Shown piece by piece: positions 45,042 through 54,792 of a stretch of 64,000 bases of DNA. The position numbers were made by a program, and so were the translations under genes. Position 1 is the stretch's first letter. Each line of letters starts with the position of its first letter. This DNA is from Erythrobacter sp. SCSIO 43205 (GTDB taxonomy: Bacteria; Pseudomonadota; Alphaproteobacteria; Sphingomonadales; Sphingomonadaceae), in NCBI RefSeq assembly GCF_019904235.1, contig NZ_CP063202.1:2914001-2978000 (forward strand), read 5' to 3'. The notes under the pieces are model-generated. The model saw only the letters and a list, made by a program, of their open reading frames with translations, did no database searches and was not told the origin of the DNA.

Positions 45042-46775
45042 CTACTTCCATGTTTCGATAAGAGCATCATAGCTGATCGTGATCGGCTCTGGATCTTCAT
45101 TGGCAAGCTTGGGCTTGGGTGAACCTGGTTGGCTGAGCCAATAGTCGGCGCTGCGCTCTTCGTTGAGCTTGGGCCCAAGATCGCCTTGCAGGCCGGACCG
45201 CTCCAGCCGTTCAAGCACACGTTCCTGCTGCTCACACAGCGCATCAAGCGCGGCTTGCGGGGTCTTGGTGCCCGAGGAAGCATCACCGATATTCTGCCAC
45301 CACAGCTGCGCGAGGCGCGGGTAGTCGGGCACGTTCGTTCCAGTGGGCGACCACCGCACCCGATCTGGCGAACGGTAGAATTCGATCAGACCACCCAGCT
45401 TTGGCGCACGCTCGGTAAAGCTGTCGTGCTCAATAGTGCTTTCGCGGATGAAGGTGAGGCCTACGTGCGCCTTTTTCACGTCCACTGTCTTGGAGGTGAC
45501 AAACTGCGCGTAGAGCCATGCAGCCTTTGCGCGGTCCGTAGGTGTCGACTTCATCAGCGTCCAGGCCCCTGCATCCTGATAGCCGACCTTCATCCCCTCT
45601 TCCCAATAGGCCCCATGCGGGCTTGGCGCCATGCGCCAGCGCGGGGTGCCATCGTCGTAAAGCACTGCCGAGGCCTCTTCGCCCACCATGTTGGCGGTAA
45701 ACGTCGTGTACCAGAACAATTGCTGAGCAATCGCGCCTTGTGCGGGCACGGGGCCAGCCTCGGAAAAGGTCATGCCAGCCGCAGATGGCGGCGAATATTC
45801 ATTCAGCCATTTAGAGTATTTTTCCAAAGCATAAACGGCCGCAGGCGAATTGGTTGCCCCGCCCCTCGCCATGCAGGAGCCAACGGGCTGCGACTTTTCA
45901 TTGACGCGAATACCCCATTCATCGACGGGCAAGCCATTGGGCTCACCCACAGAGCCCATCCCCGCCATCGACATCCACGCATCGGTAAAGCGCCAGCCCA
46001 ATGAGGGGGCTTTCTTGCCGTAGTCCATCGAACCGTAAACGGTCTGGCCGTCGATCTCGCGCCCGGTGAAGAATTCGGCGATGTCTTCGTAAGCCGACCA
46101 ATTGACCGGAACGCCAAGGTCATAGCCATATTCCGCCTTGAAATCGGCCATGATCGCTGGATCGGTGAACCAGTCGTAGCGGAACCAATAGAGGTTCGCG
46201 AACTGCTGGTCAGGGAGTTGGTAGAGCTTGCCATCGGGGCCAGTGGTGAAGTCGGTGCCGATGAAATCAGGCAGGTCGAGCGTCGGGCTGGTCACATCGG
46301 CGCCCTCGCCCGCCATCCAATCGGTGAGATTGCGCACCTGTTGGTAGCGCCAGTGGGTGCCGATGAGGTCTGAGTCGTTCACATAAGCGTCGTAGATATT
46401 CTCATCGGATTGCATCTGTGTTTGCAGTTTTTCGACCACATCGCCCTCACCGATCAAGTCATGCGTCACCTTGATCCCGGTGATGGCGGAGAAAGCGGGC
46501 GCGAGGACTTTGCTCTCATATTCGTGGGTGGCGATGGTTTCGGAAACGACCGAGATTTCCATGCCCTGAAACGGGGTCGCGGCATCCATAAACCACTGGA
46601 GCTCGGCCTCCTGCTCTTCGCGGGTGAGCGCGGACATATCGCCGATTTCATTGTCGAGAAAGGTGCTTGCGGCGGCTTTGCGCTCTTCTTCGCTGAGGAC
46701 CACAAAATCGGATGCAGCCTCATCCGAACACGCTGCCACAACAAGGCTCGCGGCGAGCACAATCGCAATTCTCAT
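45042..46775 (-). CDS. glpV: ABC transporter substrate-binding lipoprotein, glycerol GlpV type
   Basis: This 577-residue lipoprotein has the signal MRIAIVLAASLVVAACSDE with the lipobox Cys; an upstream open frame of 39 codons is discounted. The body closely resembles the large binding proteins of DUF2160-linked (GlpSTPQUV) transporters: PFQGMEISVVSETIATHEYESK, IYDAYVNDSDLIGTHWRY, TTGPDGKLYQLPDQQFANLYWFRYDW, YDLGVPVNWSAYEDIAEFF. Rhizobial GlpV binds glycerol. Here the alpha-galactosidase neighbour suggests a galactosyl-glycerol as an alternative ligand. It is the last gene of the transporter operon. Confidence 0.85.
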   Translation of the reverse strand: MRIAIVLAASLVVAACSDEAASDFVVLSEEERKAAASTFLDNEIGDMSALTREEQEAELQWFMDAATPFQGMEISVVSETIATHEYESKVLAPAFSAITGIKVTHDLIGEGDVVEKLQTQMQSDENIYDAYVNDSDLIGTHWRYQQVRNLTDWMAGEGADVTSPTLDLPDFIGTDFTTGPDGKLYQLPDQQFANLYWFRYDWFTDPAIMADFKAEYGYDLGVPVNWSAYEDIAEFFTGREIDGQTVYGSMDYGKKAPSLGWRFTDAWMSMAGMGSVGEPNGLPVDEWGIRVNEKSQPVGSCMARGGATNSPAAVYALEKYSKWLNEYSPPSAAGMTFSEAGPVPAQGAIAQQLFWYTTFTANMVGEEASAVLYDDGTPRWRMAPSPHGAYWEEGMKVGYQDAGAWTLMKSTPTDRAKAAWLYAQFVTSKTVDVKKAHVGLTFIRESTIEHDSFTERAPKLGGLIEFYRSPDRVRWSPTGTNVPDYPRLAQLWWQNIGDASSGTKTPQAALDALCEQQERVLERLERSGLQGDLGPKLNEERSADYWLSQPGSPKPKLANEDPEPITISYDALIETWK

Positions 46776-46812
46776 TTCTCTCTTCCCGTCTCTCAAGATT
46801 TTGTATGCGCTG

Positions 46813-47085
46813 TCATACCCAGCGGAAAACGCAAAAGGCAAACACTGCGCAAATTCCGAGCGCGAAATATTGCGGCAAATCGGTAAGGCCAATCCACGCC
46901 AGGTTTATAAAGGCGCTGCCCAGAAGCGTCAGAAACAGCCGATCACCGCGCGCAGTTTCAATGCCAAGGACGCCAATGCGAGGCGTGCTGGGGCGCTTTA
47001 TTGCAAGCACGCTCATGGCCGCGAGGGCCGCCGCGATGCTCACGAAAAAGAGCGCGGTTGGCAGGGTCCAAGCCATCCAGTCCAT
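46813..47085 (-). CDS. glpU: GlpU-like small membrane protein (DUF2160)
   Basis: This 90-residue protein has two to three hydrophobic helices (LPTALFFVSIAAALAAMSVLA, FLTLLGSAFINLAWIGL, YFALGICAVFAFCVF). DUF2160 proteins occur specifically with glycerol-type ABC systems, and their role is not known. The start at 47085 (MDWMAWT) follows the permease stop by one base with GGGGAGAG upstream. Confidence 0.85.
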   Translation of the reverse strand: MDWMAWTLPTALFFVSIAAALAAMSVLAIKRPSTPRIGVLGIETARGDRLFLTLLGSAFINLAWIGLTDLPQYFALGICAVFAFCVFRWV

Positions 47086-47086
47086 T

Positions 47087-47893
47087 CTAGACTCTCCCCA
47101 GGGCAAAGCCCTTGGCGATGTAGCCTCGGACGAAATAGATCACGATCGCGCCCGGAATGATGGTGAGCACGCCCGCCGCCGCGAGCACCCCCCAATCAAG
47201 GCCAGAGGCCGACACTGTGCGGGTCATGATCGCGGTGATGGGCTTTGCGTCGACGCTTGTGAGGGTACGGCTCAAGAGCAGCTCGACCCAGCTGAACATA
47301 AAGCAGAAAAACGCCGCCACCCCGATGCCGGGCGCGATCATCGGCACGAAGATGCGCGTAAAGAAGCGCGGGAAACTGTAGCCGTCAATGAACGCTGTCT
47401 CGTCAATCTCGCGCGGCACGCCTCGCATGAAGCCTTCCAAAATCCAGACGGCAAGCGGCACGTTGAACAGGCAATGCGCCAGCGCCACCGCGATATGTGT
47501 GTCGAACAGATTGACGCTCGAATATAGCTGGAAAAACGGCAGTGCGAACACCGCCGGCGGGGCCATGCGATTGGTGAGCAGCCAGAAGAACAGATGGTTG
47601 TCGCCAAGGAAGCTGTAGCGGCTGAACGCGTAGGCGGCAGGCAGCGCGACAGCCAACGAAATCACGGTGTTCATCGTCACATAGATGAAGCTGTTCACAT
47701 AGCCCATGTACCATGAGGGATCGGTGAGGATCACCTCGTAATTGGCAAGCGTAAAGTCAGCTGGAAAGAGCGTGAAGGCACCCAAAATCTCGGCATTGGA
47801 CTTAAAGCTCATAATGACGAGCCAGTAGATCGGCACCAGCAGAAACAGCAGATAGGCCGCCATGATCACACCGGAAAAACGGGGGAACTTCAT
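47087..47893 (-). CDS. glpQ: ABC transporter permease, GlpQ type
   Basis: This 268-residue MalG-like inner-membrane permease has six helices. The EAA-type coupling loop is EIDETAFIDGYSFPRFFTRIFVPMIAPGIGVA (about residues 160-190). It pairs with the GlpP-type permease, whose stop overlaps its start by four bases. The gene order S-T-P-Q-U-V matches known glycerol transporters. Confidence 0.88.
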   Translation of the reverse strand: MKFPRFSGVIMAAYLLFLLVPIYWLVIMSFKSNAEILGAFTLFPADFTLANYEVILTDPSWYMGYVNSFIYVTMNTVISLAVALPAAYAFSRYSFLGDNHLFFWLLTNRMAPPAVFALPFFQLYSSVNLFDTHIAVALAHCLFNVPLAVWILEGFMRGVPREIDETAFIDGYSFPRFFTRIFVPMIAPGIGVAAFFCFMFSWVELLLSRTLTSVDAKPITAIMTRTVSASGLDWGVLAAAGVLTIIPGAIVIYFVRGYIAKGFALGRV

Positions 47894-48765
47894 GCGGCTT
47901 GCTCCTCTTTGTCGGACGCGATCATCACTGTGTAGAACACATAGGAGATGAGCAGGATCACGAGGAAATACATGAGCGAAAAGGCTGCGGCTGGCCCCAA
48001 GTCAAACTGCCCCAGCGCCATTTTTACAAGGTCAATCGACAGGAAAGTCGTCGCATTGCCCGGCCCGCCTCCGGTTAGCACGAAGGGCTCGGTGTAGATC
48101 ATAAAGCTGTCCATAAAGCGCAGCAGCACCGCAATGATTAGCACCCCGCGCATCTTGGGCAGTTCGATATACCGGAACACGCTCCAACGGCTCGCTTGGT
48201 CGATCTTGGCGGCTTGGTAATAGGCATCGGGGATCGAGCGCAGGCCCGCATAGGCGAGCAGCGCCACAAGCGAGGTCCAGTGCCACACGTCCATGACGAT
48301 TACGATGGCCCAGGCGTCAAACGCGTTTTGCGCGTAATTGAACGAGATACCAAGGTCCGCGAGAACCTTACCAAGAAGGCCAATGTCAGAGCGGCCAAAG
48401 ACCTGCCAAATCGTGCCCACGACGTTGTATGGGATGAGCAAAGGCAGAGCCATGAGGACGAGGCAGGCGCTCGCGAGCCACCCCTTCTTGGGCATACAAA
48501 GCGCGACCAATATGCCGAGCGGTATCTCGATCAACAGGATGATTGTGGAGAACAATATCTGACGGCCCAGCGCGTCCCACAGGCGTTCTGAGCGCAGCAG
48601 CTCGCGGTACCATTCAAGGCCCACCCAGAAGAACTCATTGCCGCCAAAACTGTCCTGAAACGAGTAGTTTACCACTGTCATCATCGGGATGATCGAGGAA
48701 AAGGCAACGAGTATCAGAACGGGTAGAACGAGGAACCAGGCGCGGTTGTTACGGGTCTTTTCCAT
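47890..48765 (-). CDS. glpP: ABC transporter permease, GlpP type
   Basis: This 291-residue MalF-like permease has six helices and the coupling loop SIPDAYYQAAKIDQASRWSVFRYIELPKMRGVL. The start shares one base with the upstream ATPase stop (TGATG), and the end overlaps the GlpQ-type permease by four bases. Confidence 0.88.
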   Translation of the reverse strand: MEKTRNNRAWFLVLPVLILVAFSSIIPMMTVVNYSFQDSFGGNEFFWVGLEWYRELLRSERLWDALGRQILFSTIILLIEIPLGILVALCMPKKGWLASACLVLMALPLLIPYNVVGTIWQVFGRSDIGLLGKVLADLGISFNYAQNAFDAWAIVIVMDVWHWTSLVALLAYAGLRSIPDAYYQAAKIDQASRWSVFRYIELPKMRGVLIIAVLLRFMDSFMIYTEPFVLTGGGPGNATTFLSIDLVKMALGQFDLGPAAAFSLMYFLVILLISYVFYTVMIASDKEEQAA

Positions 48766-49835
48766 CAGTTCGGCTCCACTCGCCAGTCGTTGCGAAAGAC
48801 GCTTACCTTGTTCGCATCAAACGCGAGTTTGGTCATGTCGGCTTCGATTGCGGTGCTTGCATCGAGGATGAGATTGACCTCGGTGCCCAGCACGTTCGCG
48901 TTGACGAATTTCTGGCGGCCTGCGTCCTGAACGCGGTTGATTTGGACAGGCAATCCCTCGCCCTTAGTCAACCTCATGTTCTCAGGCCGGACGCCAAGAG
49001 TGATCTTGCCGCTCGGCGCGCCATAATCAGCGCCAAGCGCGATGGTTTCGCCGTCCATTCGCGCCTCGTTCCCTTCGATCCTCACGGACAGGAAATTCAT
49101 CCCCGGTGAACCGATGAAATAGCCGACAAAAGCGTGCGCGGGCCGCTCAAACAGGTCGCGCGGTGTGCCGATCTGAAGGATGCGGCCCTTGTCCATCACC
49201 ACCACCTTCTCGGCAAAGGTGAGCGCTTCGGTCTGGTCGTGGGTGACGTAGATCATCGTGTGCCCGAACTCGCGGTGGAGGGACTTCAATTGCGTGCGCA
49301 GCTCCCACTTCAAATGCGGGTCGATGACGGTGAGCGGCTCGTCAAACAGGATCGCGTTCACATCGTCGCGCACCATGCCGCGGCCCAGTGAAATCTTCTG
49401 CTTGAGGTCAGCGGTAAGCCCGCGCGCTTTCTTGCCCATGTGCGCTTCAAGCCCGATCATCGCTGCGATCTGGTCGACCCGCTCCCGAACCTGCGCCTTG
49501 TCAGCGCCGCGATTTCGCAAGGGAAACGCGAGGTTTTCCGCCACCGTCATCGTGTCGTAAACCACCGGGAACTGGAAAACCTGAGCGATATTGCGCTCGG
49601 CAGTCGGGGCGTTTGTCACGTCCCTGTCGCCGAACATAATGCGCCCGCGCGATGGCTGCAAAAGGCCCGACATGATGTTGAGCAACGTCGTCTTGCCGCA
49701 TCCACTCGGCCCCAGCAGCGCATAGGCGTGGCCGTCCTCCCATTGGTGGTTCACTTCCTTAAGCGCGTAATCGTCCTCGGACTGTGGCGCAGGCGAGTAG
49801 GAGTGCGCGAGGTTCTCAAGCGTGATCGATGCCAT
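48765..49835 (-). CDS. glpT: ABC transporter ATPase, GlpT type
   Basis: This 356-residue sugar-type ATPase (CUT1-like, with C-terminal TOBE region) shows Walker A GPSGCGKTT, an Asp-rich Walker B (AILFDEPLTVIDPHLKWELR) and His switch TMIYVTHDQTEAL. The signature region LTADLKQKISLGRGMV departs strongly from LSGGQ, while its partner ATPase keeps a standard LSGGQ-like sequence; such asymmetric pairs exist in this transporter type. It overlaps the upstream ATPase gene by 20 bases. Confidence 0.87.
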   Translation of the reverse strand: MASITLENLAHSYSPAPQSEDDYALKEVNHQWEDGHAYALLGPSGCGKTTLLNIMSGLLQPSRGRIMFGDRDVTNAPTAERNIAQVFQFPVVYDTMTVAENLAFPLRNRGADKAQVRERVDQIAAMIGLEAHMGKKARGLTADLKQKISLGRGMVRDDVNAILFDEPLTVIDPHLKWELRTQLKSLHREFGHTMIYVTHDQTEALTFAEKVVVMDKGRILQIGTPRDLFERPAHAFVGYFIGSPGMNFLSVRIEGNEARMDGETIALGADYGAPSGKITLGVRPENMRLTKGEGLPVQINRVQDAGRQKFVNANVLGTEVNLILDASTAIEADMTKLAFDANKVSVFRNDWRVEPN

Positions 49836-50889
49836 GCCTACCCCCTACCCGCGCGCCGGACTGGTCGAAGACAAACAGATCCTTCGTGCGCACACTGACT
49901 TTGAGCGATTGTCCAGCCACAAAATCCTGCAAACCGTGGAGCAAAAGCGTCCAGCGCTCGCCAGCCGCTTCGAGGTGGACGTAGGTTTCGGAACCCGTGA
50001 GCTCAGTCACGGTGACTGCCGCGTCGAACGTCACGCTGTCGCCGCCCTCATCGCCGATGCGCAGATCATGGGCGCGAAAGCCGACGCGATACTCACCTTC
50101 GGGCAGCTCAATCGCAGACGTCACCCCATTGGGAAAGGTAACGCCAGACCCGGTACTTTTGACGCTGACAAAATTCATCGGCGGATCGGAATACACGCGC
50201 GCACTGCGTTCATCGACCGGGCTGCGATACACCCTAGTCGAAGGACCAAATTGCGTCACCTGCCCCTCCCAAAGCGTCGCCGTGTTCCCGCCCAGAAGCA
50301 GCGCTTCCTCAGGCTCGGTTGTCGCATAGACAAAGATCGCACCCGACGCTGCGAACAGGCGCGGGATCTCGATCCGCAGCTCCTCGCGCAGCTTATAGTC
50401 GAGGTTCGCAAGCGGCTCATCCATGAAGACCAGCCCCACATCCTTGACCAAAGCGCGGGCGATGGCGCAGCGTTGTTGCTGCCCCCCGGAAATCTCCGAT
50501 GGCTTGCGGTCCAGCAGGTCGGTGAGCTTTAGAAGTTCGGCCATTTCGCCGACCTTCGCCTTGATCTCGTTCGCGGATTTCCCCTGCAATTTCAGCGGCG
50601 AGGCGATGTTGTCGTAAACCCTCATCGAGGGGTAGTTGACGAATTGCTGGTAAACCATGGCAACGCCGCGATCCTGCACGCGCACTCCGGTCACGTCTTT
50701 GCCCTCCCAGTAAACCGCGCCCGTATCAGGCCGATCAAGCCCCGCCATCAAACGCATAAGCGATGTCTTGCCCGAAAGCGTTGGCCCTAAAAGGACGTTC
50801 ATCGAACCCTTTTGAAGCTCAAGATCGGTGGGGTAAATATGGGTGTCGCCTGATACGACCTTCGACACCCCTTCAAGCCGAAGCGTCAT
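49816..50889 (-). CDS. glpS: ABC transporter ATPase, GlpS type
   Basis: This 357-residue ATPase starts at 50889 (MTLRLEGVSKVVSGD), overlapping the symporter stop by four bases; codons further up belong to that gene. It has Walker A-like GPTLSGKTSLMRL, signature ISGGQQQRCAIARALV and Walker B LVFMDEPLANLDYKLREELR. The P-loop GPTLSGKT and the TTEPEEAL switch in place of THDxxEA are unusual. It forms the second ATPase of a heterodimeric pair with the GlpT-type subunit. Confidence 0.87.
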   Translation of the reverse strand: MTLRLEGVSKVVSGDTHIYPTDLELQKGSMNVLLGPTLSGKTSLMRLMAGLDRPDTGAVYWEGKDVTGVRVQDRGVAMVYQQFVNYPSMRVYDNIASPLKLQGKSANEIKAKVGEMAELLKLTDLLDRKPSEISGGQQQRCAIARALVKDVGLVFMDEPLANLDYKLREELRIEIPRLFAASGAIFVYATTEPEEALLLGGNTATLWEGQVTQFGPSTRVYRSPVDERSARVYSDPPMNFVSVKSTGSGVTFPNGVTSAIELPEGEYRVGFRAHDLRIGDEGGDSVTFDAAVTVTELTGSETYVHLEAAGERWTLLLHGLQDFVAGQSLKVSVRTKDLFVFDQSGARVGGRHGIDHA

Positions 50890-52358
50890 GAAAGCGCCTC
50901 CGGGGCCGCTTGTTCGCGGTGGCGCAAGCTGAGTTGAGCGCGCTGCCCGAAGACTATCAGATTCGCCAAGAGCGACACGGCTACGCACAAGATGAGCGTT
51001 ACCGCCATGCCGTGGATATAGTGCGCAGGCTGCCAGACCATCGACCAATAGCCGTAGAACACAACGCCAAAGACAACGCCAATCATCGCCGCCCTTGCCT
51101 CGACATTACGGAAAACCAAGCCGACGATAAAGGCGGACAGTATCGGCATGGAAAGCAGGCCATAGAGTTGCTGAACCGTGTTGATCAGGCTTTCCTGCAC
51201 TGCCCAAAACGGCACAAGCGCGAGCGCCAGAACGCTCATCAACACTGACACAATCGCGCCCAGACGCGCGACGCTCTTAGGCTTTGCGATATAGCTTTCG
51301 TGCATATCGCACACGTACAGCGCGGCGCTCGCATTAAGGATCGAGTTGAACGAAGTGAGCGCGGCTGCGAACAAAGCGGCGGCAAAAGCGCCTGAGAGCC
51401 AGCTCGGCAACACCGCGCCCACGATCTGCCCATAAGCGCCATCGGAAGGGACGTCGCCAAACATCTTGTAAGCAACGATACCCGGCACCACGACGATCAG
51501 CGGCACGATCAGAAGACGGATCGCCGCAGCTGCCAGAACGCCCTTTTGCGCCTCCCATATGGTGGGCGATGCCATCGCACGTTGAGTGATCGTCTGATTG
51601 GTCGACCAGTAGAAGGTTTGGATGAAGATCATGCCGGTCAAAAGCGTGTGCCAGGGAATGTCCGACGCATCATCGCCGATAAGAGTCAGGCGTTCTGCTG
51701 GAATACCGCTGAAATCGTAGTCGATGGCTTGAAGGGCAAGGATCACGACCAACACCGCAAGGCTGAGGATTAGGACGCCTGAATAGGTGTCGGAAACCGC
51801 CACTGCTCTGAGCCCGCCAAAAATCGCATAAGCTGCGCCCACTACCGCAAGGATGATGGAGATCAGCATGATGTTCTCCAACCCGCCGTCGAGCCCGAGG
51901 AGCGAGAGGAAAAACCGCGAGCCACCGTACAAAATCGCTGGCAGGAATATGAACAGATTGCCCAGCAAAAACAGCAGCGAAATCAGCGCGCGGATATGCT
52001 TGTCGCTATATTTGCGCTGCAAGAGCTCGGTCGTGGTGGTGCAGTTGTTGCGATAATAGACCGGCAAAAACACGAAGGCGAGGATGAACAGCCCGACAAC
52101 CGCTGCCAATTCCCACCACGCGACCAGCAACATCTGATTGCCATTCATCGAGACAAGTTGGTCGGTGGACAGGTTCGTCAGCGTGATCGAACCTGCCACG
52201 AAATACCAGGCCAGCCCGCCATTTGCGAGGAAGTAGTCGCGCTCCTGATCCTTTACGCCTCCCTCGACATTGGCGCGTTGTCCACGGCAATGGATGTAAG
52301 TGGCAAAAGCAATAAGCGCGGTGATGCCAAGGAACACCGCGACCTGAAGGCTGTCCAT
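50886..52358 (-). CDS. Sodium/solute symporter (SSS family, SGLT-like)
   Basis: This 490-residue protein has about 13-14 helices. SGLT-like parts include DYFLANGGLAWYFVAGSITLTNLSTDQLVSMNGNQ (residues about 40-75) and IFIQTFYWSTNQTITQRAMAS (about residues 245-265), where SSS sugar carriers bind substrate and Na. With alpha-galactosidase, galT and galK divergent to it, galactose is the likely substrate, as in the Vibrio SGLT. It is the first gene of the transporter operon; GGGAGAGAG precedes the start. Confidence 0.85.
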   Translation of the reverse strand: MDSLQVAVFLGITALIAFATYIHCRGQRANVEGGVKDQERDYFLANGGLAWYFVAGSITLTNLSTDQLVSMNGNQMLLVAWWELAAVVGLFILAFVFLPVYYRNNCTTTTELLQRKYSDKHIRALISLLFLLGNLFIFLPAILYGGSRFFLSLLGLDGGLENIMLISIILAVVGAAYAIFGGLRAVAVSDTYSGVLILSLAVLVVILALQAIDYDFSGIPAERLTLIGDDASDIPWHTLLTGMIFIQTFYWSTNQTITQRAMASPTIWEAQKGVLAAAAIRLLIVPLIVVVPGIVAYKMFGDVPSDGAYGQIVGAVLPSWLSGAFAAALFAAALTSFNSILNASAALYVCDMHESYIAKPKSVARLGAIVSVLMSVLALALVPFWAVQESLINTVQQLYGLLSMPILSAFIVGLVFRNVEARAAMIGVVFGVVFYGYWSMVWQPAHYIHGMAVTLILCVAVSLLANLIVFGQRAQLSLRHREQAAPEALS

Positions 52359-52638
52359 GAAAATCTCTCTCCCTCACCCGGTCGCTGGATTTACTCCTGT
52401 GCGCGGCCGGACGCTTGCTTTTCCAGCATAAGCCGCGCGCTGCAAGCCGCAAGCCGCAAGGCGAGTTTGAGACACTTGAGACACTGTTCAGGAGTTGAAA
52501 TCGTTTCGATCAGTTTGGCGCCCAATAATCGCAAAAAGCGATTGATTGCCGGATGGGTGGGGATTGGTCATGCAGCGCAAATTAGCAAGCTTGCCTGTAG
52601 TAGGAAATCGCGCCTAGGCACGTCGCCGGAGGGTTTGC
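52359..52638. promoter_or_regulatory. Divergent promoter region with palindromes
   Basis: This shared control region lies between the transporter operon (minus) and alpha-galactosidase-galT-galK (plus). It holds ATCG-TTT-CGAT (52500-52510), AATCGC-AAAAA-GCGATT (52527-52543) and a direct TTGAGACAC repeat (52467-52484). The two palindromes are candidate operators for a repressor not encoded in the window. GGAGG at 52627-52631 is the ribosome site for the plus-strand gene. Promoter elements were not certain. Confidence 0.4.
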
Positions 52639-54792
52639 ATGGACGTTGATGTGGTAAGGCTCGAGAAAGCGAGCGTATTGGTGCTTGTCGAAGCCAAGCG
52701 GGGGGAGCGCCCCTGTTTTGTCTATGCCGGACCTGCGTTTGAACGCGCGCAGCCATCGCAACTCAAAGCGCTCTCGACATGGCAATATATCCACGGGGGT
52801 GCAGGCGAAGAGCGAGCGATAACCCTGTCGAACGAACTTGGCACCGGAACCCTTTCGCCGCCGGGCCTTATCGCAAGCCGGGAGCGCAAAGACTGGGCGA
52901 TTGATCTTCGCGTCGATGAGGTTCGATACCTTGAGACAGGCGCAGTGCATATCCGATGCCTTGATGTTAGCGCGCAGATTGCCGCCACCTATTTCCTGGC
53001 TTTGAGCGATGCAGGCGTGCTCACCCTCAGCACCGCGATTGAAAACTTGGGCGATGGCGCCCTCACCCTCGATTGGTGCTCTGCCATCACTGTGCCGCTC
53101 GACCCGCGCCTGACACAGATCATGGGCTTTACAGGCCAATGGGCAGGCGAATTTCAGACCGAAGAATTAGCTGCGTTTCAAGGCAGCTATGTGCGCGAAA
53201 ACAGAGCGGGCAGGACCAGCCATGAGAGCTTTCCCGGCCTTATTCTGAAAGCTTCGAGCGCTGACGAGGTGCAAGGGCTCGCCTGCGGTTTTCACCTTGC
53301 GTGGAGCGGCAATCACCGCGCCTGCGTTGACCGATTGCCCGACGGGCGCGGCGCGCTGCAAATGGGTGAGCTTTTATGGCCGGGCGAGATGCGGCTTGCG
53401 CAGGGCGAACGCTATCAAACTCCTGATTTGCTTGCGACGTGGTCCGTCGAAGGTGTGGGCGCTGTCAGCCGCGCGTTTCATTCCCATCTCACGCAGCAAA
53501 TCCTCGACAAGCGTGCATTGTCAAAGCCTCGCCCTGTTCACTTCAACACGTGGGAGGCGGTCTATTTCTTTCATGAGGAAAACCGCCTCATTGAGCTTGC
53601 CGAAATAGCGGCAAGTGTCGGCGCAGAACGCTTTGTCCTCGACGATGGCTGGTTCGGTAGCCGGCGCGGTGATGCAAGCGGGCTTGGCGATTGGTGGGTG
53701 TCACCAGAGGTTTATCCCGATGGCCTTCACCCAATCGTTGATAAGGTGCGCGAGCTTGGCATGGAGTTTGGCCTTTGGTTTGAGCCGGAAATGGTCAATC
53801 CCGACAGCGATCTCTACCGTGCGCATCCTGACTGGGTATTGGGCGCGAGCGGTGTCGAGCAAATCGCCTTTCGCAATCAGCTGACCCTTAATCTTAGCAA
53901 GCCCGAGGTTGCGCAATACCTCTACGAAAAGATCGCCGCGCTCGTGGATGAATACCGGATCGACTACATCAAATGGGACATGAACCGCGACACCCATCAC
54001 CCCGGCGATATGACAGCACAGGGCGATGGCCGCGCGGTGATGCACAAACAGACGCTCGCCGTTTACGCGTTGATCGACCGGCTGCGCGAGGCCTTTCCCA
54101 GCCTTGAGATCGAAAGCTGTTCATCGGGCGGGGGACGCGCGGACTATGGCATTTTACAGCGCACCGACCGCATCTGGACCTCGGACAACAATGATGCGCG
54201 CGCTCGCCAGCACATCCAAAAAGGTGCGTCCTTTTTCTTCCCTTTGCGCGTGTTGGGGAGCCACGTCGGGCCGAAGAAATGCCACATCACCGGGCGTCGA
54301 TTTACGATGGAATACCGCGTTGCAAGCGCGCTTTTCGGGCACATGGGCCTCGAACTTGATCTGGCCCGGGAAAGCGATGCAGACCGCGAGGTGCTGGCTA
54401 AGGGGATTGCGCTTTATAAAAAGCACCGCGCCCTGCTTCATTCGGGCACATTTCATCGCCTTGCCTCAGCTGCCCATGCCAATGTCGTGGGCGTGGTTGA
54501 TGAGCCGCGCAAGCAAGCCTTGTTCAGCTACGCCCTCGTCGATACCCGCCCGCGTTCGGCGCCTGACCGCCTGTTTTTCGCCGGCCTTGATCGGGCCATA
54601 GATTACCGCGTAAAAATCGTCTGGCCGCTTACCGATCCGTCGATCTCGCGCCCTTCGATCATTGAGACGCTGGACCTGATGGGCGATGGCCCGATTTTCT
54701 CAGGCGCAGCCTTGATGGATTTCGGTATGCAAACCCCGCCGCTTTTCCCTGACAGCGCGGTCCTTTATCACCTGCAAGAGGTGTCTTCGTGA
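52639..54792 (+). CDS. Alpha-galactosidase, glycoside hydrolase family 36
   Basis: This 717-residue GH36 enzyme has an N-terminal beta-sandwich (residues 1-290) and a TIM barrel. Barrel motifs are FNTWEAVYFFHEENRLIELAE, FVLDDGWFGSRR, FGLWFEPEMVNPDSDLY, DYIKWDMNRD (nucleophile Asp) and RIWTSDNNDARARQ (acid/base Asp). There is no signal peptide, so the substrate must be imported first. It would split alpha-galactosides into galactose and an aglycone. The stop overlaps the galT GTG start by four bases. Confidence 0.93.
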   Translation: MDVDVVRLEKASVLVLVEAKRGERPCFVYAGPAFERAQPSQLKALSTWQYIHGGAGEERAITLSNELGTGTLSPPGLIASRERKDWAIDLRVDEVRYLETGAVHIRCLDVSAQIAATYFLALSDAGVLTLSTAIENLGDGALTLDWCSAITVPLDPRLTQIMGFTGQWAGEFQTEELAAFQGSYVRENRAGRTSHESFPGLILKASSADEVQGLACGFHLAWSGNHRACVDRLPDGRGALQMGELLWPGEMRLAQGERYQTPDLLATWSVEGVGAVSRAFHSHLTQQILDKRALSKPRPVHFNTWEAVYFFHEENRLIELAEIAASVGAERFVLDDGWFGSRRGDASGLGDWWVSPEVYPDGLHPIVDKVRELGMEFGLWFEPEMVNPDSDLYRAHPDWVLGASGVEQIAFRNQLTLNLSKPEVAQYLYEKIAALVDEYRIDYIKWDMNRDTHHPGDMTAQGDGRAVMHKQTLAVYALIDRLREAFPSLEIESCSSGGGRADYGILQRTDRIWTSDNNDARARQHIQKGASFFFPLRVLGSHVGPKKCHITGRRFTMEYRVASALFGHMGLELDLARESDADREVLAKGIALYKKHRALLHSGTFHRLASAAHANVVGVVDEPRKQALFSYALVDTRPRSAPDRLFFAGLDRAIDYRVKIVWPLTDPSISRPSIIETLDLMGDGPIFSGAALMDFGMQTPPLFPDSAVLYHLQEVSS

